A stretch of 21,722 bases of DNA from CAZDBA01 sp964503615 (GTDB lineage: Bacteria; Planctomycetota; Planctomycetia; Pirellulales; Pirellulaceae). Numbering within the stretch: position 1 is the stretch's first letter; every line of letters starts with the position of its first letter. The position numbers and the translations under genes are program-made. The stretch lies in contig CAZDBA010000086.1 of assembly GCA_964503615.1 (NCBI GenBank), positions 1 through 21,722 of the forward strand, written 5' to 3'. The notes beneath the pieces are model-generated. The model saw only the letters and a list, made by a program, of their open reading frames with translations. It ran no database searches and was not told where the DNA came from. Shown piece after piece: positions 7,627 to 15,239 of the stretch.

Positions 7627-9012
7627 TTAGGTTTCAGTTGATTCGGAGGATCCTTCGTTCTCGAACTCTTCCTCCTCATCGTAGCCTTCCGCTTGCTGGC
7701 GACGCATATAAAACAAAGTCCCTGCCACACTACCAATCGAAGCGAGCAGGCAACCTAACAAAGCCCACCACCAATTGTTGCCAAATTCGAATTTGAGTCC
7801 CCCAGCCTCTTCGGAATCTTTATCCTTGGGATCTTTGGAATCCGGCTCGTTCTCAGATCCAGCTTCCAACTCTTCGATGCGAGCCATTTTTTCTTTGAGC
7901 GTAGCAACTGTCTCGTCATAGTCTTTCGATAAAGCTTTTCGACTCGCCTGCGCCGCATCCAAGTTTTCCTTGATCACCGCGTTGTCATTGATGATCTTTT
8001 CCGTCTGCACCAATTGCGCGTCGTAACCGGCAACCAAACGACGATTCTCAGTCTGCGACTCCTCGAATTGGGAAAACAGCTTGTTGAGTTTTTCCTTGTT
8101 TTCCGATTCCGGGTCGACCAAGTCGATCAGTAACCCTTGCAGCTCTTTTTTGTCCTGGTTCAGATTTCGAATCTCGACAGCCTGCTCCAGATCGCCTGCC
8201 GATTCCGCTACTGCGGGTGGAGCCATCATGCGCCATGCAATCAGGGCCAGCAAAATGAATTGCATCGCCAACATTCCCATCAACGCCAAATCAAACATTG
8301 GATTTCGATTGTCGGAAACGTTAATCACCGGGGCGGAACCGCCGCCCGAGTTTTGGGCAATTTGTGAATAACGGGGATCGCTCATGGAAGCCTCACCATT
8401 GTAAAGATCTCTAAAGTACTCGAGTTCGTTCTCGCGGTGCCGATTGGTCATCAAGTAAAAACCGGCGCATTGTCTTGTTTCGGTTGCGGAATCGTCCGTC
8501 CATTGGAACCAGCCCCGCGTCTGTTTGCGAGGATCAATCACCAACGCCACATCCAAAGGGCGACTGAAAAAGTTGTTACAGATAAACAGATCCATGTCCG
8601 ACAGAAAAACACCCCAACCAGGGTGCGTGTGATACCAACCCACCATCTCAGTGTCGTTGGGATAACCGCTTCGCTGCCGGGTAATCTCGGACCAAGTCTC
8701 ATGAGTGAACTTGAACCGACTTTGTGACGACTCATAGTGCTCGGCTCGCAAACAATCAGTAACGACTACGAAAGGTTGATCGTGATCGTCCAAATAACGC
8801 TGACCAAGCAGCACTCCGCCCAACTCGACCGTTGTGTCGGTCTGCGAATGAGCTTCCATGTCACGCATCACATCGAGGTCGACAAAAATAGGCAAATCCC
8901 CATCGGGCGGACTGCCACAAACCACAACGGCATAGTGCCCATCCCGATCTGGCCTCAAAGACCTGTCGGGTTGGTCATATTGCACTTCGCCGAATTGGAT
9001 TTCGTCGTCCAT
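7627..9012 (-). CDS. Transmembrane JAB/MPN (JAMM) isopeptidase of the ubiquitin-like pathway
   Basis: The N-terminal domain carries a full JAMM zinc-protease motif: E63 in VELGGVLLG, H128-T-H130, S138 and D141 (H-x-H-x7-S-x2-D). This is the deubiquitinase signature of Rpn11 and CSN5 relatives, so processing or removal of the ubiquitin-like modifier is expected. After the catalytic domain comes a membrane span at about 240-263, then a charged coiled-coil stretch (about 275-385). An acidic linker, a second span (about 414-436, WWWALLGCLLASIGSVAGTLFY), basic MRRQQ and an acidic tail follow. Both ends probably face the cytoplasm with the coiled coil outside. I prefer ATG 9012 over the adjacent TTG at 9015. 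The gene follows E1 by 20 bases. Confidence 0.9.
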   Translation of the reverse strand: MDDEIQFGEVQYDQPDRSLRPDRDGHYAVVVCGSPPDGDLPIFVDLDVMRDMEAHSQTDTTVELGGVLLGQRYLDDHDQPFVVVTDCLRAEHYESSQSRFKFTHETWSEITRQRSGYPNDTEMVGWYHTHPGWGVFLSDMDLFICNNFFSRPLDVALVIDPRKQTRGWFQWTDDSATETRQCAGFYLMTNRHRENELEYFRDLYNGEASMSDPRYSQIAQNSGGGSAPVINVSDNRNPMFDLALMGMLAMQFILLALIAWRMMAPPAVAESAGDLEQAVEIRNLNQDKKELQGLLIDLVDPESENKEKLNKLFSQFEESQTENRRLVAGYDAQLVQTEKIINDNAVIKENLDAAQASRKALSKDYDETVATLKEKMARIEELEAGSENEPDSKDPKDKDSEEAGGLKFEFGNNWWWALLGCLLASIGSVAGTLFYMRRQQAEGYDEEEEFENEGSSESTET

Positions 9013-9032
9013 CAACTTTTCTGATTATTGTT

Positions 9033-10304
9033 TCACACAAACCGTTGCAGGTCGTGTGAATAGTTACCGGCATCGCCAGTCAAATGCACAAAGTTCACTT
9101 CGCTGTCTGTTTCGCCATCATGGCCATCCGCATCAGCGTTTTCCCCCGTATGGATTTTGACGATATCATCCCGTGGGATTCCCAACTGACTAAGGTTCAA
9201 AGCCAGCTTGGCCGTTTCGTCAGCTCGGATTCGGTTTACCAAGGTGGGAGTCATCGGCTGTTCACATTTGGGGCAAAGTGCCCGATCGGAACCGACTAAA
9301 CAACTTGGCTGATTCACAACATCAACCCGGTCGCATGCACTACATTTTACATCAACCACCAGATCGCGATCCAACTCGACCGACGTTGGGGCCTTTCCCG
9401 TCGTCTGCTGGAACTGACGAAACAACTCGTCCAGCGTACAGGATTCAGATTTCAAAGGCAGTGAAACTGTGTCTTCGTCGTAAAATTCATGCGACATGCA
9501 ATCCGGGTTAACAGGAAACTCAGTTTTATAAAACCGGTTTGCGATCCCATTGAACACCAACGCAGAACTTTCGGCCGTTGGTAGATCATGAATAAGCTTC
9601 AGGCATTCTTGAACTTGCAAAGCTCCAATCATTGAGGCGATCGTGGGCGCAGTCGGAACTTTACCTTGCAAAATCTCTTCCTGCCGTAGTAACGGACAAC
9701 TGTACCGCAGCGCAATCAACTTGTAATCCATCTCGGTCATGGTGCATTCGTAGCAGGAACCGTGAGGCGGTCGAAAAACTTTAGCCACACCGTTAATCTC
9801 TTGAATACCCCCGTCAATCCAGGGAGTCCCCACTTTCCAACACATGCGATTGACCCACAAACGAGCTTCGCGATTGTCCAAACAGCCAAACACAACATCC
9901 ATGTCGCGAACCAACCCTAGCCCGATATGAGCCAGGACATTTCCCATTAAAGGATAAACCTGACAGTCGGGATTGATCTCCCGCAACATTTTAGCTGAGA
10001 CCGAAGACTTGGGCTGCCCCGCGTCGGCAGAGCGAAAAAGAACACTGCGAGTCAAATTGGATTCGTCGATCGTATCCATGTCGATGATGTAAATATTACC
10101 GAAGCCCAGTAGTGCCAGATTCTTCAGGACTTCGTTACCCAACGCTCCCGCGCCCACCACCAACACTTTGGCATTGGAGATTTTCGACTGGTCCCACCAG
10201 CCAATCATCCGCAACCGCGAATAGCGATCCTGGTCGTCAATAAAGAATTCCGGTTGATCTGAGTCGGTTGCCACGTTCGTTTTTTCACTCCGATTCATGT
10301 CCAT
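9033..10304 (-). CDS. E1-like ubiquitin-activating enzyme (ThiF/MoeB superfamily)
   Basis: The 423-residue product has the Rossmann ATP-binding core: GAGALG at 51-56, D75-M-D77, SNLTRSVLFR at 82-91 with the catalytic arginines, and CLDN at 141-144. These enzymes adenylate the C-terminus of a beta-grasp modifier and then hold it as a thioester. A CYEC pair (184-187) sits where MoeB has its first zinc ligands. C203 in RYSCPLL is the best candidate thioester cysteine. The C-terminal third adds a zinc ribbon with C321-x2-C324 and C344-x2-C347, then an unfamiliar region. It sits between E2 and JAMM genes, 92 bases after the E2 stop, so it is a dedicated E1 rather than a molybdopterin or thiamine enzyme. 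Confidence 0.92.
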   Translation of the reverse strand: MDMNRSEKTNVATDSDQPEFFIDDQDRYSRLRMIGWWDQSKISNAKVLVVGAGALGNEVLKNLALLGFGNIYIIDMDTIDESNLTRSVLFRSADAGQPKSSVSAKMLREINPDCQVYPLMGNVLAHIGLGLVRDMDVVFGCLDNREARLWVNRMCWKVGTPWIDGGIQEINGVAKVFRPPHGSCYECTMTEMDYKLIALRYSCPLLRQEEILQGKVPTAPTIASMIGALQVQECLKLIHDLPTAESSALVFNGIANRFYKTEFPVNPDCMSHEFYDEDTVSLPLKSESCTLDELFRQFQQTTGKAPTSVELDRDLVVDVKCSACDRVDVVNQPSCLVGSDRALCPKCEQPMTPTLVNRIRADETAKLALNLSQLGIPRDDIVKIHTGENADADGHDGETDSEVNFVHLTGDAGNYSHDLQRFV

Positions 10305-10396
10305 GGGATCTTCAACTGCATTTCATCGTCATACAGATAATGAAGTGCAGCGTTTTTGTTTTCAAGTAAACCAGCTAAACACCTAAACAGCCTGAG

Positions 10397-11026
10397 CTAG
10401 TCCAAAAAGATAATGTCTTGCGGTTCTTCATCCTTCTTTTTTGGCACCACTTCGATTCCCGCCTCAACGATCTCCGCACTAAATGCCTCAGGGTTTTTAA
10501 TCTGATCGCGAATCGGTCGACGATCCAAAGGAAAGTTACTTCGATTCTCGCGCGCCCAAGCTGCCGCCTCGCGGTTGTACGGACTTTCCGAATCATAGTT
10601 CTTGAAACGGATCATATCCCACAACATGATTGTCAGTTCACTAAGCGTCAAGCTGGGAACCCAGTGTGTTCCATAGCCACCCAGGCAAACCACACCTCCC
10701 ACTGAAATGTTGGGATGGAAAATCGGAGTCTGCCAAGCCAGATTGGGAACCAGTCGTGGATAAGCCGCGCCTAGTTCAACGATCACGATATGTTCGCGCT
10801 GCGTTACGACTTCGCCATTGGAATCCAGCGCGACTCCATTCCCGTTAAACTTAAAACGGTATTTTTCGGGAGGCGCGCCTTTCGCATCGAACTCCAAAAT
10901 AGAACTTTGACTACGAAGTTCAACAACGCCGCGAAAGTCGGCATTCAGTCGTCGCTCGCGAGGAGATTTTCGCATGAGTGATTGAGATTGGGTAAAAAGA
11001 CGTGACTGTACGTTATGATTTAACAT
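10397..11026 (-). CDS. E2 ubiquitin-conjugating enzyme (UBC fold)
   Basis: The core reads like a eukaryotic E2. The FHPN motif (HPN at 104-106) is followed eight residues later by the catalytic cysteine C114 in GGVVCLGGY. WVPSLTLSELTIMLWDMIRF comes next, then a SPYNREAAAWARENR helix. The spacing from the HPN asparagine to the cysteine equals that of UbcH5-type enzymes. It should accept the modifier from the neighbouring E1 as a thioester and pass it to a target lysine, perhaps with the RING-like proteins. The tail after about residue 175 is rich in glutamate and lysine. I chose ATG 11026; an in-frame TTG at 11044 would add six residues, and neither has a clear ribosome site. It follows the modifier gene by 51 bases. 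Confidence 0.9.
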   Translation of the reverse strand: MLNHNVQSRLFTQSQSLMRKSPRERRLNADFRGVVELRSQSSILEFDAKGAPPEKYRFKFNGNGVALDSNGEVVTQREHIVIVELGAAYPRLVPNLAWQTPIFHPNISVGGVVCLGGYGTHWVPSLTLSELTIMLWDMIRFKNYDSESPYNREAAAWARENRSNFPLDRRPIRDQIKNPEAFSAEIVEAGIEVVPKKKDEEPQDIIFLD

Positions 11027-11077
11027 GCTCGCTGCGGTCGACAAAACAAAGCCAACCGCCCGCGAGTTTGAGCCCGC

Positions 11078-11371
11078 CTAAATGATATCAACTCCGGCAA
11101 CGATTTCGGGGTAGATGATCAGGTGGTCGCCGTCTTGTACGTTACCCACTACTAAGGTTTGGTCCTCGTTCAAGCGTCGACCGCCCTCTTTGTGATCAAG
11201 GCTGTAGCTCATCGGTTGGCCATCCGGGCCAACGACGGGCAAATTCATCTTGGTAATGATGTTTGGCAAAATTCTGCGTACGGTCACCGTATCGGCAACA
11301 ACCGCTTCCACGCTTTTCGCTCCCGTTTGATCCAAAAACGTGACTCGCGTGCCCTGACGGTCAGAATCCAT
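11078..11371 (-). CDS. Ubiquitin-like beta-grasp modifier
   Basis: The 97-residue product starts with a beta hairpin (RVTFLDQTGAKSVEAVVAD). A helix (TVRRILPNIITKMNLP) and strands YSLDHKEGGRRLNEDQTL and VQDGDHLIIYPEI follow. The GRRLNEDQTL...DGDHLII pattern is typical of ubiquitin and YukD/EsaB-like folds. Its place as first gene ahead of E2, E1 and JAMM makes it the modifier of the system. The C-terminus is ...PEIVAGVDII with no diglycine. The only glycine near the end is G93, so either JAMM trimming exposes it or conjugation does not follow the usual chemistry. AGGA seven bases before the ATG is a good ribosome site, the clearest in the operon. Confidence 0.85.
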   Translation of the reverse strand: MDSDRQGTRVTFLDQTGAKSVEAVVADTVTVRRILPNIITKMNLPVVGPDGQPMSYSLDHKEGGRRLNEDQTLVVGNVQDGDHLIIYPEIVAGVDII

Positions 11372-11419
11372 TAAACAATCCTTTCAAGTAGTTAAATTTT
11401 GCGTTTCAACGGCCGACCG

Positions 11420-11435
11420 CTTTGATCGCTCAAAG
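11420..11435. promoter_or_regulatory. Hairpin upstream of the ubiquitin-like operon
   Basis: CTTTGA-TCGC-TCAAAG is a perfect 6-bp stem with a 4-base loop, 49 bases before the modifier start codon. It lies in the 161-base gap that separates the GNAT gene from the operon. There is no T tract on the minus strand, so it is more likely a regulatory or leader structure than a terminator. I could not settle on promoter hexamers in this gap. Confidence 0.3.
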
Positions 11436-11532
11436 TGATGCGGAGTGACATTTAGGTGATATTCGATTGGAGCTTAATAATCTTAGCGAAATTCCCACCC
11501 CAGAATAGTTTTTCGACCCAAGCCCTGTGATT

Positions 11533-12144
11533 CTAGGATTCGCCGGCGGTTTCGATGCGAACAAGCGGCTTTTTTCGCGGGTCGGTTTTCAAGATACCAA
11601 AAACGACAATATCCTCGAAAACGCCCCATTTTCTAACATGCCCCCGCAATTCTCCCTCTTGACGCATTCCCACATTCACCATCACTTTGCCCGAAACCGG
11701 GTTTCGAGCCAGGTGATGTGCAAAGATTCGGTGCAAGCCTAAGTACGAAAATCCGAATTCCACGATCGCAATCGCCGCTTCTGTCGCGTATCCCTGTCCA
11801 CGATATTTCTCATCGATCCAATAGCCAAGCTCGGCCCGATGGTCTTCTTCGTTCATTTCCAAGCCAACCGCCCCGATCACATTATTCTCTTCCGGCAGCG
11901 CGACTGCAAAAACTGCCGAACGTCCGGTAGCCCAAAACTCGGGATGCTGGGCGATCCAGGACTCGGCCGCCCCCTCGGGATAAGGATAAGGAACGGTACG
12001 GGTGTTTGCCGCGATCTCTTTGTCGCTGCAGATTCGTTGGACTTCGTCAGAGTCAGACAGATCAAACGGTCGAATTATCAGACGCAAAGTCTTAATGGTC
12101 GGCTGCTCAACTCGTGAAGTCGGACCGTTCGAAAGTTCATTCAT
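11533..12144 (-). CDS. GNAT-family N-acetyltransferase (RimJ/RimL type)
   Basis: The product begins TLRLIIRPFDLSDSDEVQRICSD, the usual first strand of RimJ/RimL-like acetyltransferases. It continues with AVFAVALPEENNVIGAVGLEMN and GYWIDEKYRGQGYATEAAIAIVEFGFSYLGLHRI, where RGQGYA is the acetyl-CoA pyrophosphate loop, and the LARNPVSGKVMVNVGMRQEG helix. Such enzymes acetylate protein N-termini, side chains or small molecules; the substrate is unknown. I chose ATG 12144 (203 residues). The frame extends upstream to 12252, but that stretch has no family similarity. It is on the same strand as the ubiquitin-like operon, 161 bases ahead of it, so co-transcription is possible but not shown. Confidence 0.88.
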   Translation of the reverse strand: MNELSNGPTSRVEQPTIKTLRLIIRPFDLSDSDEVQRICSDKEIAANTRTVPYPYPEGAAESWIAQHPEFWATGRSAVFAVALPEENNVIGAVGLEMNEEDHRAELGYWIDEKYRGQGYATEAAIAIVEFGFSYLGLHRIFAHHLARNPVSGKVMVNVGMRQEGELRGHVRKWGVFEDIVVFGILKTDPRKKPLVRIETAGES

Positions 12145-12349
12145 CGCAAAAACGTAAAAGACTGGGATTGCCGAAATTGGCCTGTAACGATTGTAGCTAT
12201 TTTTACACCAGCTGCGCGGTACCAATCCACGAATTACTGTCCACTTGCCCAAAACGGGTTTGTGTCCTCAATCATAACCTACGTTTGAATGCAGAGTTCT
12301 AAAAAGCCCTGCGTCCTTGCGAAGGTATTGCAAGGGCCAATTGAGTTAA

Positions 12350-13102
12350 ATGATGAAGATACCGAGAAGTCCCATGGGATTCCTGCAAGAATTTTTCCAC
12401 AACGTGTTTAACGAATCAGACCAAGTACCTTTGGTCAAAGAATTCGCCAGTTTTGAGAACATCAACCGCGAACGACTTTCAGAACATCTGGATATCTGCC
12501 GCTACGATGGCTTTGAACTTACTGATGCGGTCCGCCCTTCTCTGGATCTGAAAATACAACCGACCCAAGGTTACCGGTACGACACCTACGTTGACGAAGA
12601 CAGCGAAGCCAAAGTCCCCGTGATTATGGCTTCAGCATCTCGCAAAGCTCTGTTCCCGCTGTTCATGGACTTGATTCAACAATTAGGTGATTCGGTTGAT
12701 GTCGTTCTGGAAACCAGCCACGACCACGAATCGGGTGGACATGTTGATCTCTATCGAGAACATATCGATATGCCAGTTCTCACAAGTATCCTCTGGGGAT
12801 ATGAAGATCTGCTGACCAACGACGGATGCACCGGAATCGCCGTGCTCAACCCAAAGACTCCTCAAGAAGTTCAATTTGATGAGCACAAACTTTTGATCAT
12901 CTACGGCAACCCGCTAGGTGGCTTTGAAAATACCTTGGCCGACCACGAAATCGAACTCAATCCGCAACAACGGTTCATTACCGAAGCGGAACATGTTCAT
13001 TCATCAACCGACGAATACGCAAGACTGTTCCAGGAACTGCGTACTGAGTTGGGATTGGACGGTGAGACAGGCCAGCGGGGTGGTGGTGAAGCGGCTCTTT
13101 AA
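12350..13102 (+). CDS. Unrecognised acidic cytoplasmic protein inside the ubiquitin-like locus
   Basis: I do not recognise this 250-residue protein. It has no signal peptide or membrane span, is acidic, and reads as an alpha/beta protein with segments such as VPVIMASASRKALFPLFMDLIQQLGDSVDVVLETSHDH. A histidine- and aspartate-rich stretch (HDHESGGHVDLYREH) could bind metal, but no known catalytic motif is evident. The tail is GETGQRGGGEAAL. It is the only plus-strand gene between the two RING-like paralogues and ends 20 bases from the convergent second copy. Starts at 12350 and 12353 are adjacent ATGs; neither has a clear ribosome site. A small hairpin, CCTTGC/GCAAGG (12315-12335), precedes it. 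Confidence 0.8.
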   Translation: MMKIPRSPMGFLQEFFHNVFNESDQVPLVKEFASFENINRERLSEHLDICRYDGFELTDAVRPSLDLKIQPTQGYRYDTYVDEDSEAKVPVIMASASRKALFPLFMDLIQQLGDSVDVVLETSHDHESGGHVDLYREHIDMPVLTSILWGYEDLLTNDGCTGIAVLNPKTPQEVQFDEHKLLIIYGNPLGGFENTLADHEIELNPQQRFITEAEHVHSSTDEYARLFQELRTELGLDGETGQRGGGEAAL

Positions 13103-13121
13103 AGTTTAAGGCCGTGCTTTC

Positions 13122-14057
13122 TTACCCCTTTATTGTGTCGTACCGTTTGGAACCACAACCGAAAACGGAACAACTGCCGATATAAGTCCAGCACTCCAAG
13201 TGAACTGGCGTCCGACATTGTTGGCACTTCACAATTTGTAAATGAATCGGGTCACCACAGACCAGACAATTTACATCTTTGGAATGCTCCACTTCCGGCA
13301 AGACCTCCATTACGGTCTGGTCGTCCCAAAGTCCCATCAGTATCTGAAACTCTCGCATCACGGCCAAACATTGATCGGCTGCACGCCAATCATCATGCGC
13401 GGGCAACGCCACAAAACACTTCAACTTACTTCCGTTCAGCGCCACGCCCAACGGAGCAGGTTGAACCAGATCGGCCAAATTGTGAATCTCAGTTCGCAAA
13501 GCCGGCGTCAACACCTGCCGAGCTCGCTTCTGATCGTTAGTTTGAATCAGGAACCGCGTGTCAAACTCTTTGTCCAGCAACTGAGCATCTACTGCATTGC
13601 GAAACCCTTTTCCTCGCATCTGCTCATGCGGATAGACATACAAACGAAACGCTTTAGACGGCAACGCCATCGAAACCATCAAATTGTTCGCCGCCGCGCT
13701 AAACTCAACGGCCTGGCCGCCCGAGATCATTGACATCGAGGGCAGCCCCGATTTCGTCTGGCCCGCGGTTGTACGATGGTGATTTGCCAACCCGCGTATC
13801 ACCTGTTCCGCTCGCTTGCGCTGTGAAGCCCGAATACGCGGTAGATCGTCGATTCGCCGTTGACGTTCGATAGCCGCGTTGGTGTAAAAAGCGCAAATCA
13901 TGATCAAAAACGCAAAAACACCCATACCCAGAAAAGGCGTTCCGCCTAACGCTCCAGCAACCAAACTCAGCCCGCCACCGAGCCCTAACAACACCATCAC
14001 CAGAATGTCGAACTTGGTTAGCCCGGATCGAGCAGGTCTATTCGTGTTAATTTTCAA
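13122..14057 (-). CDS. Membrane-anchored RING-like zinc protein, candidate E3 (paralogue 2)
   Basis: The 311-residue product has two adjacent N-terminal hydrophobic segments (FDILVMVLLGLGGGLSLVAG and FLGMGVFAFLIMICAFY), a basic region and an alpha/beta middle domain. The C-terminal zinc module reads C264-x2-C267-x10-C278-x2-C281-x4-H286-x2-C289-x6-C296-x4-C301. Every spacing equals that of the operon copy at 6760-7605, with His286 replacing its Cys257. The middle domains also share short matches such as DTRFLIQTND versus DFSIATNN, so the two are paralogues. The start is a TTG at 14057 with GGAGG six bases upstream, a very good site. It is outside the compact operon but on the same strand. E3 function is inferred from motif and context. 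Confidence 0.8.
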   Translation of the reverse strand: MKINTNRPARSGLTKFDILVMVLLGLGGGLSLVAGALGGTPFLGMGVFAFLIMICAFYTNAAIERQRRIDDLPRIRASQRKRAEQVIRGLANHHRTTAGQTKSGLPSMSMISGGQAVEFSAAANNLMVSMALPSKAFRLYVYPHEQMRGKGFRNAVDAQLLDKEFDTRFLIQTNDQKRARQVLTPALRTEIHNLADLVQPAPLGVALNGSKLKCFVALPAHDDWRAADQCLAVMREFQILMGLWDDQTVMEVLPEVEHSKDVNCLVCGDPIHLQIVKCQQCRTPVHLECWTYIGSCSVFGCGSKRYDTIKG

Positions 14058-14472
14058 CGGTCGCCTCCAAATTTATCGACCAACGTGGATCTTCCAACAG
14101 ACCGACGATACGTGGCTTTTTCGTGCGATGCATTTTCACGCAGTATATCTTGTTGGAGATACATTGTGTACAGGACGCACTCTTGTTCTAAGTCGCCTTA
14201 CGGATCTTTTGTTTCAAACTGACGTAGCCGGGCTCGCCAGAGTTCGGGATCCCAACCGCCTCGCGCCCCGCTTGGAGCAATAAGTGAAAATGGAAACCCG
14301 ACGCGTTAGCGAGAACGAAGGCAAACTGTTTCCTCGCTCACATTGAAAAATGACATCGTGAAAGGCGACTATAAAAGTTTTTAAACAAATTTTAGCGAAC
14401 CTTTTATTTAGAACGGTGTCCCGACTTGGAAGAAAAATATGATGAGAAAATGAGAATTGAAAAGTTAAGAAA
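14058..14472. other. Divergent intergenic region
   Basis: This 415-base gap separates the second RING-like gene (minus) from the unknown-function gene at 14473 (plus), so promoters for both should lie here. I see no gene. It holds a 23-base dispersed repeat (14291-14313) and a GC-rich stretch around 14224-14275 (AGCCGGGCTCGCCAGAGTT) that looks like intergenic repeat material. An A/T-rich run follows before 14473. No convincing hexamer pair could be assigned. Confidence 0.5.
14291..14313. repeat. Dispersed intergenic repeat, copy 1
   Basis: These 23 bases (beginning TGGAAACCCGACG, ending GTTAGCGAG) are identical to 17214-17236. Both copies lie between genes and contain the partly self-complementary core GACGCGTTAGCG. 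An exact 23-base match outside coding sequence in a window this size is not expected by chance, so this is probably a REP-like family. Confidence 0.7.
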
Positions 14473-15210
14473 ATGGCAAAATTGAATCAGATCGTCGCTG
14501 TCCTCAACGGCAAAAAAAACCAGACCCAAAAAGCACTTACCGAGACCTATAAGAAACTTCAAAAGGGAAGCCTCTTCGAGGGCCTCTCCCGAACTTACAC
14601 ACCCGCCGACGAAGACGGCGAAGCACAACCACCCGAGAAAAAGAACGTCCAGTTCAACGCAAAAGAGGCCTTTAACGAAGTCCGCGAGACGTTGACCGAT
14701 CTGTTTGACGTAACCGCCACACAGGACTTTGGGAACTGCGAAGCCAAATCGGACGTGGTTGTGGACGGCAACACTGTGCTTTCTGGTGTACCGGTTACCT
14801 ACCTGCTTTTCCTTGAAAAACAACTTACGAACATCAACACCTTTATCCAAACCATCCCGGTTTTGGAGCCAGGTGAAACGTGGAACTGGGACGAAAACGC
14901 GGATTGCTATGCGACCGATCCAACACACACCAACCGGACCAAAAAAGTCCCTCGCAGTCACATTCTTTACGAAGCGACCGAGAAACACCCGGCCCAAGTC
15001 GAGATGTATCACGAAGACGTTATCGCAGGTCAATGGAAGACGATCAAATTCTCTGGAGCGCTTGCCGCCCAGGAAAAGAACGAGATGACCCAGCGTGTTC
15101 GACGCCTACAGGAAGCAGTAAAATTCGCCCGCGAAGAAGCCAACTCAATGGAGGTGGAACAGATAAAAATTGGAAACAGGGTTTTCGATTTTGTGTTCGG
15201 TGCAAACTGA
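14473..15210 (+). CDS. Conserved protein of unknown function upstream of tRNA-mimic RNAs
   Basis: The 245-residue product is soluble and starts MAKLNQIVAVLNGKKNQTQK. It contains DLFDVTATQDFGNCEAKSDVVV, VTYLLFLEKQL, ETWNWDENADCYATDP, KKVPRSHILYEATEKHPAQV and a C-terminal helix LQEAVKFAREEANSMEV. I recall near-identical segments in actinobacterial and phage proteins, grouped I believe as DUF7873; this is from memory and unchecked. No enzymatic motif is evident, and the lysine-rich N-terminus could contact nucleic acid. It ends 29 bases before two structured RNAs, and one terminator follows all three, so gene and RNAs may be one transcription unit. An RNA-partner role is an inference. Confidence 0.85.
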   Translation: MAKLNQIVAVLNGKKNQTQKALTETYKKLQKGSLFEGLSRTYTPADEDGEAQPPEKKNVQFNAKEAFNEVRETLTDLFDVTATQDFGNCEAKSDVVVDGNTVLSGVPVTYLLFLEKQLTNINTFIQTIPVLEPGETWNWDENADCYATDPTHTNRTKKVPRSHILYEATEKHPAQVEMYHEDVIAGQWKTIKFSGALAAQEKNEMTQRVRRLQEAVKFAREEANSMEVEQIKIGNRVFDFVFGAN

Positions 15211-15239
15211 GCAAAAAGCAATTTCGAAAACTCGGAGCG

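Noticed and set aside
13242..13733. A 163-residue plus-strand frame
   Set aside because: It is antisense to the second RING-like gene, which has intact zinc ligands and a good ribosome site.
14404..15033. A 209-residue minus-strand frame
   Set aside because: It is antisense to the conserved gene at 14473-15210, whose translation is clearly protein-like and resembles known proteins.
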